A stretch of 64,000 nucleotides of DNA from Nymphaea colorata (taxonomy: Eukaryota; Streptophyta; Magnoliopsida; Nymphaeales; Nymphaeaceae): positions 8,122,802 to 8,186,801 of the forward strand of contig NC_045145.1 of NCBI RefSeq assembly GCF_008831285.2. The letters are read 5' to 3'. The notes under the pieces are model-generated. The model did no database searches. It saw nothing but the letters and a program-made list of their open reading frames with translations, and had not been told where the DNA came from. Each line of letters begins with the position of its first letter. Position 1 is the first letter of the stretch. This document shows, piece by piece, positions 1 to 11,350 of the stretch. The position numbers were made by a program, and so were the translations under genes.

Positions 1-2
1 AG

Positions 3-1007
3 TTAGTAATATGTCATCAACATATAATGATAGAATACAGAAAAGGCTCCCACTTTTCCAAACATACACACAGTGATCCAGTTGGTTTGCAACGAACCCA
101 AGTTTTGTAATTGCTTTGTGAAAGCAAAATACCATTGTCTAGGAGACTGTTTCAGTCCATACAACCATTTATTCAACTTGTACACTTTGTCTTTTTTTTC
201 CTTGATGACATATCCTGATGGTTGAGTCATATATATAGTTTCTTTCAACTCACCATTCAGAAAAGCAGTCTTTACATCCATCTGACAAATATCTAAGTCA
301 TAGAAAGCCGCAATAGCCAAAATTATTCTGATCGAAGCAAACTTTGCAACCGGCGAATAAGTCTCTGAATAATCAATTCCTTCCTTTTGGGAAAAACCTT
401 TCGCTACCAGTCTGGCTTTGAATTTTTCGACTGATCCGTCAGCTTTATACTTCTTCCTTAGCACCCATTTACATCCAATGGGTTTTCTGTCATTAGGAAG
501 ATCTACTAATTCCCAGACTTTATTCTTTTCTATGGATTCAATTTCCTCATCCATAGCGTTCACCCAATCTGATGATTCATGCGAATTTATCGCATCGTCA
601 TATGTCAGATTGTCAGACATTTCGTCAATATCTGCTAAACAGCATAGCTCCTCTACAAGATATACATAATAATCACTCAAATATGAAGGTGGAGCCCTAG
701 GTCTTTTACGACCTAACAAAGTCTGATTTGATAAGTTATTTGTATCAGTTGGTTCATTGCCTAACTGTTCCCCAGTCGGTTCATTACCAGACTGTACACC
801 AGGCATTTCATGCTCAGTTGGTTCATTACCAAACTGATCTCCAGTCGGTTCATTACCAGACTGTATTCCAGAAATTTCATGCTCAGTTGGTTCATTACCA
901 AACTGATCTCCAGTCGGTTCATTGCCAGACTGATCCACAGTTGGTTCATTACCAAACTGTACTCCAATCAATTCTTGCTCAGTTGGTTCATTGCCAAACT
1001 GATCCAC
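3..1007 (-). pseudogene. copia-1 repetitive linker plus reverse transcriptase
   Basis: The 334-residue frame starts with eight copies of a Q-x-GNEPT motif, then a linker, then copia reverse transcriptase (RVT_2): WVNAMDEEIESIEKNKVWELV, PIGCKWVLRKKYKADG, FKARLVAKGFSQKEGIDYSETYSPVAK and QMDVKTAFLNGEL, followed by YGLKQSPRQWY. The YVDD active-site sequence is encoded near bases 15-30 but in a different frame, so a frameshift lies in the last 100 bases. The window edge cuts off the rest of the polymerase and RNase H. Confidence 0.92.
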
Positions 1008-1060
1008 AGTTGGTTCATTACCAAACTATACTCCAGTCGGTTCTTTGCCAGACTGATCAT
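748..1060 (-). repeat. In-frame tandem repeat encoding GNEPT units
   Basis: A short unit with core GGTTCATTACCAAACTG on the plus strand recurs about nine times and encodes Q-(S/F/L)-GNEPT on the minus strand. Longer spacers (EHEISGI, EHEMPGV, EQELIGV) make a higher-order pattern. The array sits in the variable linker between integrase and reverse transcriptase. One unit is interrupted by TAG. Confidence 0.85.
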
Positions 1061-1334
1061 CTGAATAAATCAGATCCTCCAGTAGATCGTTATGATCTTT
1101 CACTGGATTACTATCATTGTTATTTAGTTCTTCAAGGAACTCCACATCTCTACTTTCTATGAGACCCATAGTAGAGTGATATAATCTGTAGCCTTTGGAT
1201 TCTTTTGGATATCCAATAAACACACATCTTACTGATCTGTTATCCAGTTTATCCATTTTTGGATCTAAAACTTTTACATGTACTACAGATCCCCATCTCT
1301 TGAGATGTCTTAAGTCTGGTTTCAACCAGTCCAT
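1026..1334 (-). pseudogene. copia-1 integrase C-terminal region
   Basis: This 102-residue stretch continues integrase in another frame: KPDLRHLKRWGSVVHV, then RSVRCVFIGYPKESKGYRLY, typical of the copia integrase C-terminal segment. It ends at a TAG (1026-1028) that interrupts the first units of the GNEPT repeat, in the same frame as the following reverse transcriptase region. The break is therefore one in-frame nonsense codon. Confidence 0.85.
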
Positions 1335-2755
1335 CTCTCATAAGGAGTGGTTGGGACTGCCTTGCAGGGCACTCGATTAATAGTATACATGGCTGTTAAC
1401 ACAGCCTCTCCCCAAAAAACTTTGGGTAATTGTGCACCTGCCAACATGGATCTCACCATGTTCAAGAGGGTTCTGTTACACCTCTCAACGACACCATTTT
1501 GCTGCGGTGTCCTAGGCATTGTTTTTTGCCTATTAATTCCAAGGTCTTTGCAGTGTTTGAGGAATTCATTTGATGTATATTCACCTCCTCGATCAGACCT
1601 TATAACCTTGATGTCTTTCCCAAGTTGTCTCTCGACTTCAGATTTATATTCCTTGAATTTTTCAAGTGCTTCTGATTTATATCTAATTAGATAAATATAT
1701 CCAAATCTTGAAAAGTCATCAATAAAAGTTATAAAATATAACTTTCCACCATGTGTTTGGACTCTAAAAGGTCCACAAATGTCGGTGTGGATTATTTCCA
1801 ATAAATCAGTGGCCCGAATTACTTCAGATGGAAAGAGTTTTCTTGTCATCTTTCCATATAAACACACCTCACATTTCGTGAAATCATTTGCTTTAATGTC
1901 AGGTATAATACCCTGTTGTGCTAAAATCTTCATCTTGTTGATGCTTACATGGCCTAATCTTTTGTGCCATAGATTTGTACTCACATTCATCGCACAATCA
2001 AAATAGGCAGAACCAGAAGATTTATTCATTTCATTGAGTTTGAACATACCATGTTCTTTAACATATTTTCCGTCAAACATGGTCCTTCCATGTTTTCCCA
2101 CTGTAACTTTCCCTGGAACAAAACGAACTTCAAAACCTTTTCCAGTCAAAGTAGGGACTGACACTAAATTCCTTTGCATGGAGGGAACATACAAGACTTT
2201 AGTAAGAATGACACTAGTACCCCCAACATTCAGTCGATATGTCCCAACTCCCATTACATCACAGTATGAGTTGTTACCCATATAAACTTTTTGCATTCCT
2301 GAGCTTAGGTTTTCCATACGAATCATGCCTTCTTTTGTTTTTGCAATGTGACGTGTAGCTCCCGAATCAACCCACCAACCAGTTAGATCTCCATCTGCAA
2401 ACAAGCACTCTGACACAACACAAATAACTTCTTCATTGTAGTCTTCATGTTCTTTTTCTTTGTTTTTGCTGTTCTGACTCATATTGTCTTTCTTGTTCGA
2501 GAATTTTGTCCTGCAGTTCTTCTTGATGTGTCCAGGCTTCCCACATCTGTAGCATTTCACTACAGTTCCTTGAGTTCTTGGAGTTCCTGCAAAATTTCCT
2601 TTGAACTTGCCATTGTTTTTCTTTTTAAAGTCTTTAGACCTTATAGGCGCAAGATTTGTTGGTTTTTCTTGAACATTCATAAGTTCTACATCATTTCTCT
2701 TGGTCAAACGTTCTTGCTGAATAACTAATTGTATAGGGAGTTTCTCTAGATTCAA
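1322..2755 (-). pseudogene. copia-1 Gag zinc knuckle, protease and integrase
   Basis: The 477-residue frame contains, in order, a CCHC zinc knuckle (C68-x2-C71-x4-H76-x4-C81, nucleic-acid binding), the aspartic protease motif DSGAT (D130), a GAG-pre-integrase HHCC finger (LWHKRLGH ... CEVC) and the integrase core with its three acidic residues visible in HTDICGP, IRSDRGGEY and NGVVERCNR. It is in the same frame as the upstream gag. A frameshift near 1330, just after the YERW motif, breaks it from the integrase C-terminus. All core catalytic motifs are still present, so decay looks moderate. Confidence 0.92.
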
Positions 2756-2764
2756 AGTGTCAAA

Positions 2765-3295
2765 TTAAAGACTCAACGCTGTGACAGCCATATCCCAAGA
2801 AGATGGTAAACTATTCAGAATGGTGCATATTTGCATGTTATCAGATATCACATTTCCCACTACTGCTAGGTCCTTAGCCATGACCAACATTTTGTTAACA
2901 TGGTCAACAACTTTATCTGATTCCTTCATTTTATACGAGGTATACTGTTCTAGCAACAATTGAACATGCATAGTAGTAGTGGTGTTGAATTTAGATGAAA
3001 TACTATCTAACATATCTTTTGCTGTTGGACAGTCTTCAAACACTCTGATCAGATCATCTTCCATGAATGTTAACATGATGGTTCTGGCCATCAAGTCATC
3101 ATTCTCAAAAGCCTCATATTCCTTCTTTTCCTCATCAGTAGGTTTGTCTCCTAAAGTAGGAAAGGGCTTGTTGATCACATAAATCAGTCTTTCTAAAGTT
3201 AAGGCCAACATGATCCTACGTTTCCATGCATGAAAATTATTTCCACTGAGTTTTTCAGTCTTAGCTAGTTCAGAGGCTCCCACTCTTGAAGACAT
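2765..3295 (-). pseudogene. copia-1 gag (N-terminal part)
   Basis: The 176-residue frame begins MSSRVGASEL and has the copia Gag pattern (UBN2/retrotran_gag type): an early W in GNNFHAWKRR, then the helical block with LLEQYTSYKMKESD and the LPSSW motif near the end. Gag forms the cytoplasmic virus-like particle. The start codon at 3295 is the first ATG before a good match to the family N-terminus. A single in-frame TAA separates it from the next open stretch in the same frame, which carries the Gag zinc knuckle, so Gag was originally continuous into Pol. The stop makes this copy defective. Confidence 0.88.
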
Positions 3296-5370
3296 TTCTA
3301 AATTAGTTTATAATGGCAAGCAAAGTACAATAATCAAGAAGCAATATCATGTCAGGAAATCCCTAATAGTAGCACCCTAAAAAGATTTGAATATAGAGGA
3401 ATAACAAATATCGCAATATTATTGGATCCAAAAGGCAAATATGATAATATATAATTGAATCAGTGTAAACAGGATATGATATTTTTAACCAATATCCAAA
3501 CTATATGTCATGATTCAAACTGAATACGAATATAGATCTTAATCTGATCTAAAGCAAGAATCCAACTAATTATATAGATTCAGACCTTACCAATGTATCC
3601 ACACATAATGATATCACCACTCGAGATAATATGCATTTAAACAGATAAAGATGATCCACATTCAAATCCAATTAGAATATGTTCAACCTACATGGATCCA
3701 AACCTCAATGACGTTCATCCATACTATAGATACATAAAAATCTCTATTTTTTGCCAAAATTGCAAAACAATTTACTGTAACCCTCTTTTAGCAATTTATG
3801 AGAACTTGGAGGGTACCACCACGCAATTTCATATTAAATTCCTGGTTTTTGCTGAAAATTACTTTCGCAAACCTCTTTTTGAAGAGGTTTTCAGCAAAAA
3901 CGTTGCGGTATGAACGCTTAAAAGTTATAACAGCTTTTTCGAAAAATTTGATAATAAGGTGGACCCGCTTTGAAATTTTGAGTTTTGATATAAAAACGAA
4001 ACCTCTCGTTTTTCTTCATTTCTCTAGTCCACTTTCTCTCTCCTCGTGAGAACGCTTCCACCTTCCTCTCGTGCGACCGACGGTGGGGCTTCCACCGTTT
4101 TCAGCAACTCAAAACCAGAAGGAGCGATCTCTCCTTCTCCCGTGAGGTCCGTCGTTCGGTCCCACGCCGCTGTGCCACCTGCCGCCTGGTGCCTTCAGCC
4201 ACCGCCGTTCTCTCTCTGCCCTCGTTTCTCAGAACTATCACCGTGAGGAGGACGACCACCCAAACCGAGTGCGTCTCCCTCTCTAGCCTTCCATGGCGTG
4301 CAACAGAGGATGGGAAAGGGATCTCGACAGATCCCTGCTCTCCCATGCTCAAAACGGGAGAGGAAAAGAGGGCTCTGTTCCTGAGTTAGGGTTTGCCACG
4401 CCGCCGCCACCTGCTCTTGTGCTTCCAGAAATGCCATCGTGAGAAACCTCGACAGAGAGAAAGAGGGGTTGTCGGTCCCTCCCCTGCCCGGTTGCAACGG
4501 CAGTTGCGGCCGCCTCTTCTATTGCTCTTGTTCTCACAAGCAGAGAGGAACGGCCGAAGCAGCGTTCCATCTGCCAACATCGTGAGGAAGACGGCTGGTT
4601 TTCCGATTGATCGAGAGGCATATTACAGGCATCACAAAAAGCCAGACGAAACTTAAGTGAAAGGAGATTTCATGTAGAATTGCATATAGGCTGACGGCGT
4701 CGATCGGTTGGTGGAGAGGAACCCTCGCGTTGGTGCTCACGGGAAGAGGACAACACGGAGGTAATCCCATCTCTTTCTTATTTTCGTTCTCAGGGCTTTC
4801 CTCAAAAAAAATTGCTCCTGTGCGAGTTCTGGCCAGACCCTTGTTGAGAGTCAAAACAGTTTTGAGAGACGGTTTAAAATAAAAATAAAAAAAACTTAAT
4901 GTTGTACATGCTTAGGCCAGAGATGGTTTCAGAATCTGTCCCCTTGGGACACAGGGGTGCAAGAAAACAGCCATAGAGCAGAGCGTAACATAACTCTATG
5001 AAAACTTTCTAACTTGAGCATGCTTCATGAATGTCTAATTTAATCAATATTATCATCTAGTATGCTTCCTACTTATTAGCCATGATCAAAAGAATGATAT
5101 ACAGATGATATTCATGCCTGCGTAGGAAGAGTCTTTGTATGCTTCACAGGTACCAACAAAGCTCGAAGGTACTTACTAGATTTTGAAGTCGAAGAGCTGT
5201 CTTGCTCTCATGCTTCAAATCAATATAGCCTAGCATGCATTTATTTTCAGACGCTAGTGCTTAAAACAGCATGATACAGAGGCGACTAGCATGCTCACAC
5301 AGTTAATATGATCTTCACAGACACCACAAAGATCAAGATCGAATTTCACTTACTGGAATTCGACAAGTAT
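3296..5370. other. Long copia-1 leader with a GC-rich gene-like block
   Basis: The flanks (3296-3690 and 4880-5370) are AT-rich and look like ordinary retrotransposon leader. The middle (about 3770-4800) differs: a TATA-like GATATAAAAACG near 3985, then CT-rich leader-like sequence, GC-rich stretches with short overlapping frames on both strands, and a possible splice donor (GAGGTAATCC) near 4758. No family was recognised in the short frames. It may be an inserted solo LTR, or promoter and 5' gene sequence, reading on the plus strand. Boundaries and target duplication were not found. Confidence 0.5.
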
Positions 5371-5384
5371 GGCTCTGATACCAA
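5371..5384 (-). other. Primer-binding site of copia-1 (initiator Met tRNA)
   Basis: On the minus strand this reads TTGGTATCAGAGCC, the classic plant Ty1/copia primer site complementary to the 3' end of initiator methionine tRNA. It directly abuts the LTR, which fixes the inner LTR edge and the orientation. Confidence 0.9.
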
Positions 5385-5746
5385 TGTAGAATCTTGAGCA
5401 GCGGATCGGCGTCTGTGAAGTAGGTCCACCAGCAGCAGCATGTCAAATGCAAGACCTGTGAGCAAGAGAGGAGGAAAGAAACAAGAGAGAAATTGGTTTT
5501 GGGGGTTTGCTTCTAAGAGGCGCAGTTGATTTCTCAACCTTTATTAGATGAATAGGGGCTGGGCTTTATAGACCGCCTCTCAGGATTTCCCCAAATCCCA
5601 GCTACGGTTATGGCTTGAAGACTTATGGTAAGAATTAAAACGGAAACTTTAATATTTGATTTATTTCCTGTTTTAATTCCATAACTGCAGAATCTCCTTT
5701 GCAGTTATAGAGGGAAAGGGATCGGGCTCAAGGCCACTACCCAACA
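5385..5746 (-). repeat. 5' LTR of copia-1
   Basis: This segment of about 362 bp begins TG and ends CA and abuts the primer-binding site at its left edge. On the minus strand a TATAAAG box is visible near 5565-5572, which fits an LTR promoter firing toward gag. The partner LTR is outside the window, so the outer edge at 5746 rests only on the terminal CA and could be off by a few bases. Confidence 0.75.
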
Positions 5747-7203
5747 TGGATTCCTATGAGTTGTTAGAGCTGGTGGGCGCCATCTTCGAACTGAAACAAA
5801 GATAGAAACAAATATTATTGTCCCAAATATTGTGTGCGAGTTTGTATATGATAGCTCATGTGGTATTGTGTGTCAAGTGTAATAATGTTGACATATTGCA
5901 TGCAATAGCCAAGAACTCCTTTGAAGCCCATCTGTTGAATATACATGTTGCTTGTGCGATATCGTTTGCAAATGATGTGTGGTTCATGGGAAAAAACAAT
6001 GTTTCATTTGCAAATAGAATCCAAATGCTCCTCTTCCAGATATCATAGGGTTTGGGCGACAATGTGAAATAGAGAATGGAGATTTACGAAATGGAAATAC
6101 ATGTTTATTGTGTTGATCAACTTTGAGCATAAGTCGAACAGTGATGGCGATGATCAAACAGATCTTTAGGGATTCGAAATATGTCTGCACTCTTCTCATG
6201 TCACTGTGATAGTGCATGTGTCTACTTTCTCTCATCTTAAATAATAATCTGCTTGGTGGTGTGAGACAACATGGCTTTTAAGAAATGGAATTTTCCTAAT
6301 GCACAGCACTCCGTATCATTTTTCACACATTGAAGACGGTGAGGCAATTATATATTTTAAGTTTTAAGCTGATTTGGTGGCTGATTCAATATCATTTCCC
6401 ATGCATTAAATATGGTGGGCAGGAATGTCTTTTAAGGTATAAGCCGATTCAAAAGATCGTGGGGTAGTAAAGTCTTTCAAGGTATAAGCCGATTTGATGG
6501 CTACCAATCCCAATTCTATGAATCCTAAAACCGCCTTGATATCACGTGGCAACATTATTGTGCCTATAACCAGCAATGGTTATTTCGATACAAGGTTGAT
6601 CTTAGATTCAAATTTGAAATGATCAAATAAAATGATGTGGTCCATTTAGATCTAAGTCTTGATTTAGATTGTACTTGACATTGCTTAGGCCTTGAGTAAA
6701 GTATAGATTAGGTTTGTTTTTAATTTTTTTATGGGTTTGGACATATTGAATTATGATCAAACAAACCCATATCAATAAAGCTGTAGATGTAGGGTAAATT
6801 AAAATTCATAGTCAGATATGCAGACATAATACAAGAAGAATAGACTTGTTCCCGGTTCTAGAACTCTTGCTTTGCTTGTCCAAGGTTTTCTGGACATCCA
6901 TAATAATAACAATTCTTTGTTAACTGGGTTTAGAATAGATACATGCTCAAAACTGAGTTATATTAAATTGTTTAGAATCATAAAAGTCTTGCACTGCCCA
7001 AAAGTTGTTATTTTCATATTCTTAGTTTAACATTGCAAAATGAAGAAAGTATTATTCAACACATGACATATGCATCATCCCAAGGCATCATGTCATCTTG
7101 TCTCTAGTTACACATTCCTTAAGTTTAAGTCGAATATTAGCAGAAAAAGTGCATTTGCATGTTATAGTTTTCCTCCAAGTACGACCATAATGACCTCTGA
7201 TAC
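5747..7203. other. No gene seen; short degenerate repeats
   Basis: AT-rich with no recognisable coding sequence. Around 6340-6500 a motif like TATAAGCCGATTTGATGGCT recurs three times in degenerate form. Short frames at 5818-6235 have no recognisable similarity. Confidence 0.5.
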
Positions 7204-8640
7204 TTGCTTATGAAAGAGAAAATGACAAGGGCTTTGTTATTGTATTTATTTTCTTTTATTGTCATGTTTAAGCGGGAATATTTATGTATATCTTTTGTTA
7301 TTGCAGTGCTTAGTTATGTTCTTATTGATGACTCAAGTAATATTCTTATTATCGATAGCCCTAATGCTATATATAGATTACATTTTACTTGTAATAAACA
7401 ATGAGGATCTGTAAATATAGACTAAAAAGGCTTCTTTTTGGGTTTGAAATGAAGGACATGGGAGAAATGCATTTGTTCCTGGCATTAAGATCCATTGAGA
7501 CAAAAATAAAGGTATTATGAGCATTTCTCAAAGAACTTATATTAATAAAGTTCTAAAAAAAATGGGATAGAGAATTATTCTCTTACTACAACACCCAGAG
7601 TAATGGGTGTATGTTTAAAAGATTAATCAGATACTGAAGATGAAAAAGCACAAATGAGTATAATATACCATATGCATCTACAATTAGGAGCTTGCAGCAT
7701 CTGTAAAAGACCTAACATATGGAGTCTTTAGCAGTTTTCTATCGAATCGAGGAATTATTTACTATAAGGCTACCAAGAAAGACATGTGAGATCTGCAGGC
7801 CAAGACAAAAAGTTGCAATTTGACATACCTGAAGGTAGACTACTTAGAGATTGTCTCTATGTGAATGTCCTAATAGTTGAAAATTGATCACTCAATATGT
7901 TTTCCTACTAGTAGGTGGTGTCATCTCTTGAAGGAGTATGAAGTAGTCCACTACTGCTGCTCATATCATGAGACATGATTCGTCAAACTTTTCAATACTA
8001 AATCACAAGGTATTTGGTTCTAGAACTTTATGTTAGGAATAAGGGTGGTTGAGTCCATTGAGAAGCCACTGAGAGTATTTTGTGATAATAAAGTCGTGTC
8101 CTCCAATAACAACAAAGGTATTGACTCATGCATACATATGAAATTGGAGTATTTTATTGTTACATAAATGACAAGAATCATTTAGTGTGCACAGGTAATA
8201 TTGGAACTAAAGATATGGTCTTTGATCCTCTTACTAAAGGTTTGGCATCACAGTTGCGTTGTGGACACATTAAGAAGTAGTGTTTAGTGAATTACATGTA
8301 ATCAAGTACATATTTATGTTTACATGATCACATTATAATAATAAAATTTGATTCTCTGTATTTCTTGATTATGCATCAAGTAACTCATTATGTTGAGAGT
8401 ATTGCATAACAATTTATTTTGTAATATTGTAGAGGGTCAATTGAAAAGATGTTAGAATTGATGTGCATGAAGAGGGTCCGTTAGATGTGACCCTCTTCAC
8501 CATACAACTCTTCAACTTGCAACTCTTCAAGCTGACCCTCTACCTTTGCACTCAGTCACCATGACCCTTCATTTTGTATATATACTTCATGATGAAAGTG
8601 GTGTATGGTCACTGAAAATTTTCATTTGAGGTGTGACGCT
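7204..8640 (+). pseudogene. Decayed copia pol (reverse transcriptase to RNase H) with 3' LTR start
   Basis: Translating across frames gives copia landmarks in the right order: a broken polymerase region near 7310-7380, FEMKDMGEMHLFLALRS near 7445-7500, MSISQRTYINKVLKK near 7515-7560, and an RNase H end NIGTKDMVFDPLTKGLASQ near 8190-8250. The order gives the plus strand. Downstream, a TG-starting segment at 8450 carries a TATA-like TGTATATATAC near 8573 and is a candidate 3' LTR, which fades near 8640. Many stops and frameshifts show an old insertion. Gag and integrase were not found upstream. Confidence 0.75.
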
Positions 8641-9118
8641 TGCTTACATTCAGCATACATTGCCTGTACTTATTAGTGGTGGTTGTTGGCGAAGGAGATT
8701 ATTGGGTTTCATTCTCTCGTTTTTTTCCATGGCAGGAACTAGTTGAAAACACATACTTGAATCCATAATTACTCCATCATTTTCTTCCTCCACCATTCCT
8801 TTTGGAGTTTGAGTTATTTTGGGATTCTCTAGTAGATTTTCCTCTTTTCCAGTTTCAGTAAAATCTACGTATCGTTCAATCTTTTTGAACGAGGGGCCTC
8901 CCATTATTCAATAATTTTCAATTTTAGTAAAAAATGTTTGCACATTTGAAAAAAAAAACATAAATTTTGATCCTTATTAAGTCAACCATGGCATTTCCAT
9001 CAACATGATCAAATTAATTAGACTAGGACAACTGAAACTATTTGGATTCGAAGTGCATCATGTAGACATGCTTAGTTGGATCTGTCTGCTTATAGGATCA
9101 AGTTAGCCATCCATTATT
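8641..9118. other. No gene recognised
   Basis: A minus-strand open frame of 84 codons (8650-8904) has no recognisable similarity and no supporting context. The rest is AT-rich intergenic sequence. Confidence 0.4.
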
Positions 9119-9620
9119 GTATTTTATCATCGGTCCTAGAGTTGCCAACTTCATCTCTCATCAACTACAACTCATTTTTTCTTATTTTTAATGTGTTAAG
9201 GCAATTGAGCTGCTGCTGATGTTTTTAGTTTTACAGCTTGCTGGTACAATAATTGCAGACATAGCGAATTGTATTTTATCATCATTCCTAGAGTTGCCAA
9301 CTTCCTTTCTCATCAATTGTGATTCATTTCTCCTGTTTTTTTTTTTGTTATTTACTGTTTTAAGGTGACTTACTTGTTTCTCATGTTGTTAGTTTTGCAG
9401 CTTGCTAGTACAGTAATTGCAGGCATAGTGAATTGTATTTTATCATGGATGCTAGAGTTGCCAAGTTTCTCTCTCATCAACTTCTATTTGTTCTTCCTGA
9501 AATTTTTTTCTTGTTATTAATTGTTCTAAGGTAATGGGCATCTGTCAATGTTTTCTAGTTTTGCAGCTTGCTGGTAGATTAATTGAAGCCATAGTGAATT
9601 TAGAAGTGCCATGGTGGATG
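9119..9620. repeat. Tandem repeat of about 155 bp, three diverged units
   Basis: The phrase GTATTTTATCATC followed by CTAGAGTTGCCAAC recurs at about 9119, 9271 and 9435. Each is followed by CTCTCATCAA and later by GTTTTGCAGCTTGCTGGTA. Spacing is about 152 then 164 bp, and the last unit decays near 9620. It encodes nothing evident. Confidence 0.8.
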
Positions 9621-9870
9621 CTAGAAAGTGAGTTTAGACAACATTTGTGATAAGCACGCTTTGTATCCTGAGAACCTATGCACATGATCCAAGTATAAAG
9701 CCACCATTCATGCTTTGTTATTTGGGGACTAATCGGACCAAAATGTTTTGGCCCACGTGTCATGTATACCAGCTTGGTTAGGTTCGTCCAGGTTGGTGTA
9801 CTATTATCTGCACCAATACGGGCACTAATCAAGTTATTGATATAGAATAAACTAATTCCCTTGATAATTT

Positions 9871-10022
9871 AGCTTAGGAGGTTCACTTTCACCAACCACA
9901 ACCACCAGGGGAATGAAGTATGATGTCAGCCACAGCCAACTTGTGGTCCTTGTTGGGAGATTGTCCTTATTACTTAAGTTGCACCAGATGGACTGTCTTA
10001 TTTGATGATTTCGTGTACAAAT

Positions 10023-10044
<22 letters not shown>
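9871..10044 (+). mobile_element. SINE-like repeat, copy A (5'-truncated)
   Basis: Matches 53510-53695 over about 170 bp, from AGCTTA(A/G)GAG through CCACCAGGGGAATG to the shared end ACAAATTCTCTCTCTC. Both copies end in a CT tract. Copy A lacks the tRNA-like head of copy B. Two diverged copies with a common 3' end and different 5' ends fit a retroposed SINE. Confidence 0.55.
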
Positions 10045-10053
<9 letters not shown>

Positions 10054-10075
10054 ATATATGAACTGAACGATGACT

Positions 10076-10215
10076 GCAATTTATTTGTCAAAATGACAGC
10101 TGATCTGAGCCGTCTAATCATTTTCTTTCTCCTTGACCTTGCTTGATTTTCCCAACTCCCTCCATTCCTCTCCTTATTCATCCACCATCACCAGCGGCCA
10201 TCAGCTCCTTTCCCC
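10076..10215 (+). repeat. Partial copy of the long-TIR MITE
   Basis: Begins GCAATTTATTTGTCAAAATG and follows the left half of the element at 10265-10738 through GAGCCGTCTAAT and CCATCACCAG before diverging. It lies immediately upstream in the same orientation, preceded by the same CTGAACG flank, so it is a direct duplication of the left arm or an independent truncated copy. Confidence 0.7.
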
Positions 10216-10264
10216 AATGCCGGCAAGCCGTCAGGCCTCCATCGGGATAGAAAAACTGAACGTA

Positions 10265-10738
10265 GCATTTATTTGTCAAAATGACAACTAATCTAAGCCG
10301 TCTGATATTTAGATTGAAAGGCTCAGATGTTGTCTACTTTATGATTTTATTATTATTATTTCCCCACTTTCTCTGTCCCCAACCTTGCCTGATTTTCCCA
10401 AGTCCCTCTTTCCCTCTCCTTGTTCATCCACCATCACCAGTGATTGCTGGGGCATTTCCCCCATGGCGGAGGATTGGCTGGCCTGCTGGCTTCAAGAAAG
10501 GCCCCAATATTGTTACAATGAAGATTATTATTATTCCACCCATCGATGGCGGGGTTTGCTGCCGGTGGTGTCCCTGGTCTGGCATAGTGGGAGAGAGGAA
10601 GAGGGAGGGAGGGAGTCCAGAATCAGAGAGAGAAAGTAAAAAAATAATAATAAGAATAAAATAACACAAACAACATCTGAGCCATCTGATCTAAAGATTG
10701 GATGGATCACATCAGTAGTCATTTTGACAAATAAATGC
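10265..10738. mobile_element. Non-autonomous transposon with long inverted ends (MITE)
   Basis: The left end GCATTTATTTGTCAAAATGAC is matched by the reverse complement of the right end. Similarity continues inward for roughly 120 bp on each side (GGCTCAGATGTTGT and an ATT-rich tract are shared). The 474-bp body encodes no transposase. Long inverted ends suggest a Mutator-like or foldback MITE. No convincing 9-bp target duplication was found, so the superfamily is open. Confidence 0.75.
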
Positions 10739-10944
10739 CAGTATATATGCATGCACACACACATGGGCCAGGATATGCTGCCATCATCATAACATGTGGA
10801 TGCGTCTGAGCTCTCAAACACACAGCCCCATTCACTCCATCGGCTGTTTGTGTGATAGGCTAAATGCCTACAAGAATATAATACACATATACATATATAT
10901 TGGTATGTATCATTGTAGTTTGACATTACCACACTAATATTTTT

Positions 10945-11350
10945 TTTCTTGAAATGTCAGGCTGCTGGAGAATTGAGCATTGGGGAAGAGGATCCATAAT
11001 TCATGTTACCATTATGTAAGAAGAGCCATTGTATGCAGATAATTCCATTGTGTTGTGCTTAAGATATAAGAACAAACATTTTGCGTTTGTTTATCAGATA
11101 TATAGGAAGATACATTCTGCTGTTTGTTTACCTGATATGTTTTCTATCCTTCTGAGAAGAAACATTGTTTGTGGATAATCCAACTGCTTACTTCATCAAA
11201 TGCTAGTATAAGTGAAGTGAAGATATAAAGGATATAAGAAAGATTCACTGAAGGAGTGCAAATTCCTCACTCGTGATTAACTATTTTGTCCTTTTCATCA
11301 TGTAACTATTACAAACACTAATTTACATTTGTCAAAAATTAGTGTTTATG
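10945..11350 (+). repeat. Diverged direct repeat, copy 1
   Basis: Shares with 12385-12710 an ordered series of blocks: GAGAATTGAG, a GAGGAT block, TTCATGT, CATCAAATGCTAGTA, TTTGTCCTTTTCATCATG, and ACATTTGTCAAAAATTA. The two copies are in the same orientation about 1.4 kb apart. They could be old LTRs of a small element or a segmental duplication. No primer site was seen. Confidence 0.65.

Larger units (their letters stand above)
1..5746 (-). mobile_element. copia-1: Ty1/copia LTR retrotransposon, cut by window start
   Basis: Read on the minus strand the order is 5' LTR (5385-5746), primer-binding site (5371-5384), a leader of about 2 kb, gag (2765-3295), zinc knuckle, protease and integrase (1322-2755), integrase C-terminus (1026-1334), a repetitive linker and reverse transcriptase (3-1007). 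Integrase before reverse transcriptase is the diagnostic Ty1/copia order. RNase H and the 3' LTR would lie left of base 1. Stops and frameshifts separate the pieces, so this copy is not functional as read. The leader is far longer than the usual one to few hundred bases and may contain an insertion. Confidence 0.93.

Noticed and set aside
728-1162. 144-codon plus-strand open frame
   Set aside because: Antisense shadow of the GNEPT coding repeat in copia-1.
4046-4854. Several overlapping frames on both strands in the copia-1 leader
   Set aside because: Short, overlapping, GC-driven, and none shows a recognisable domain.
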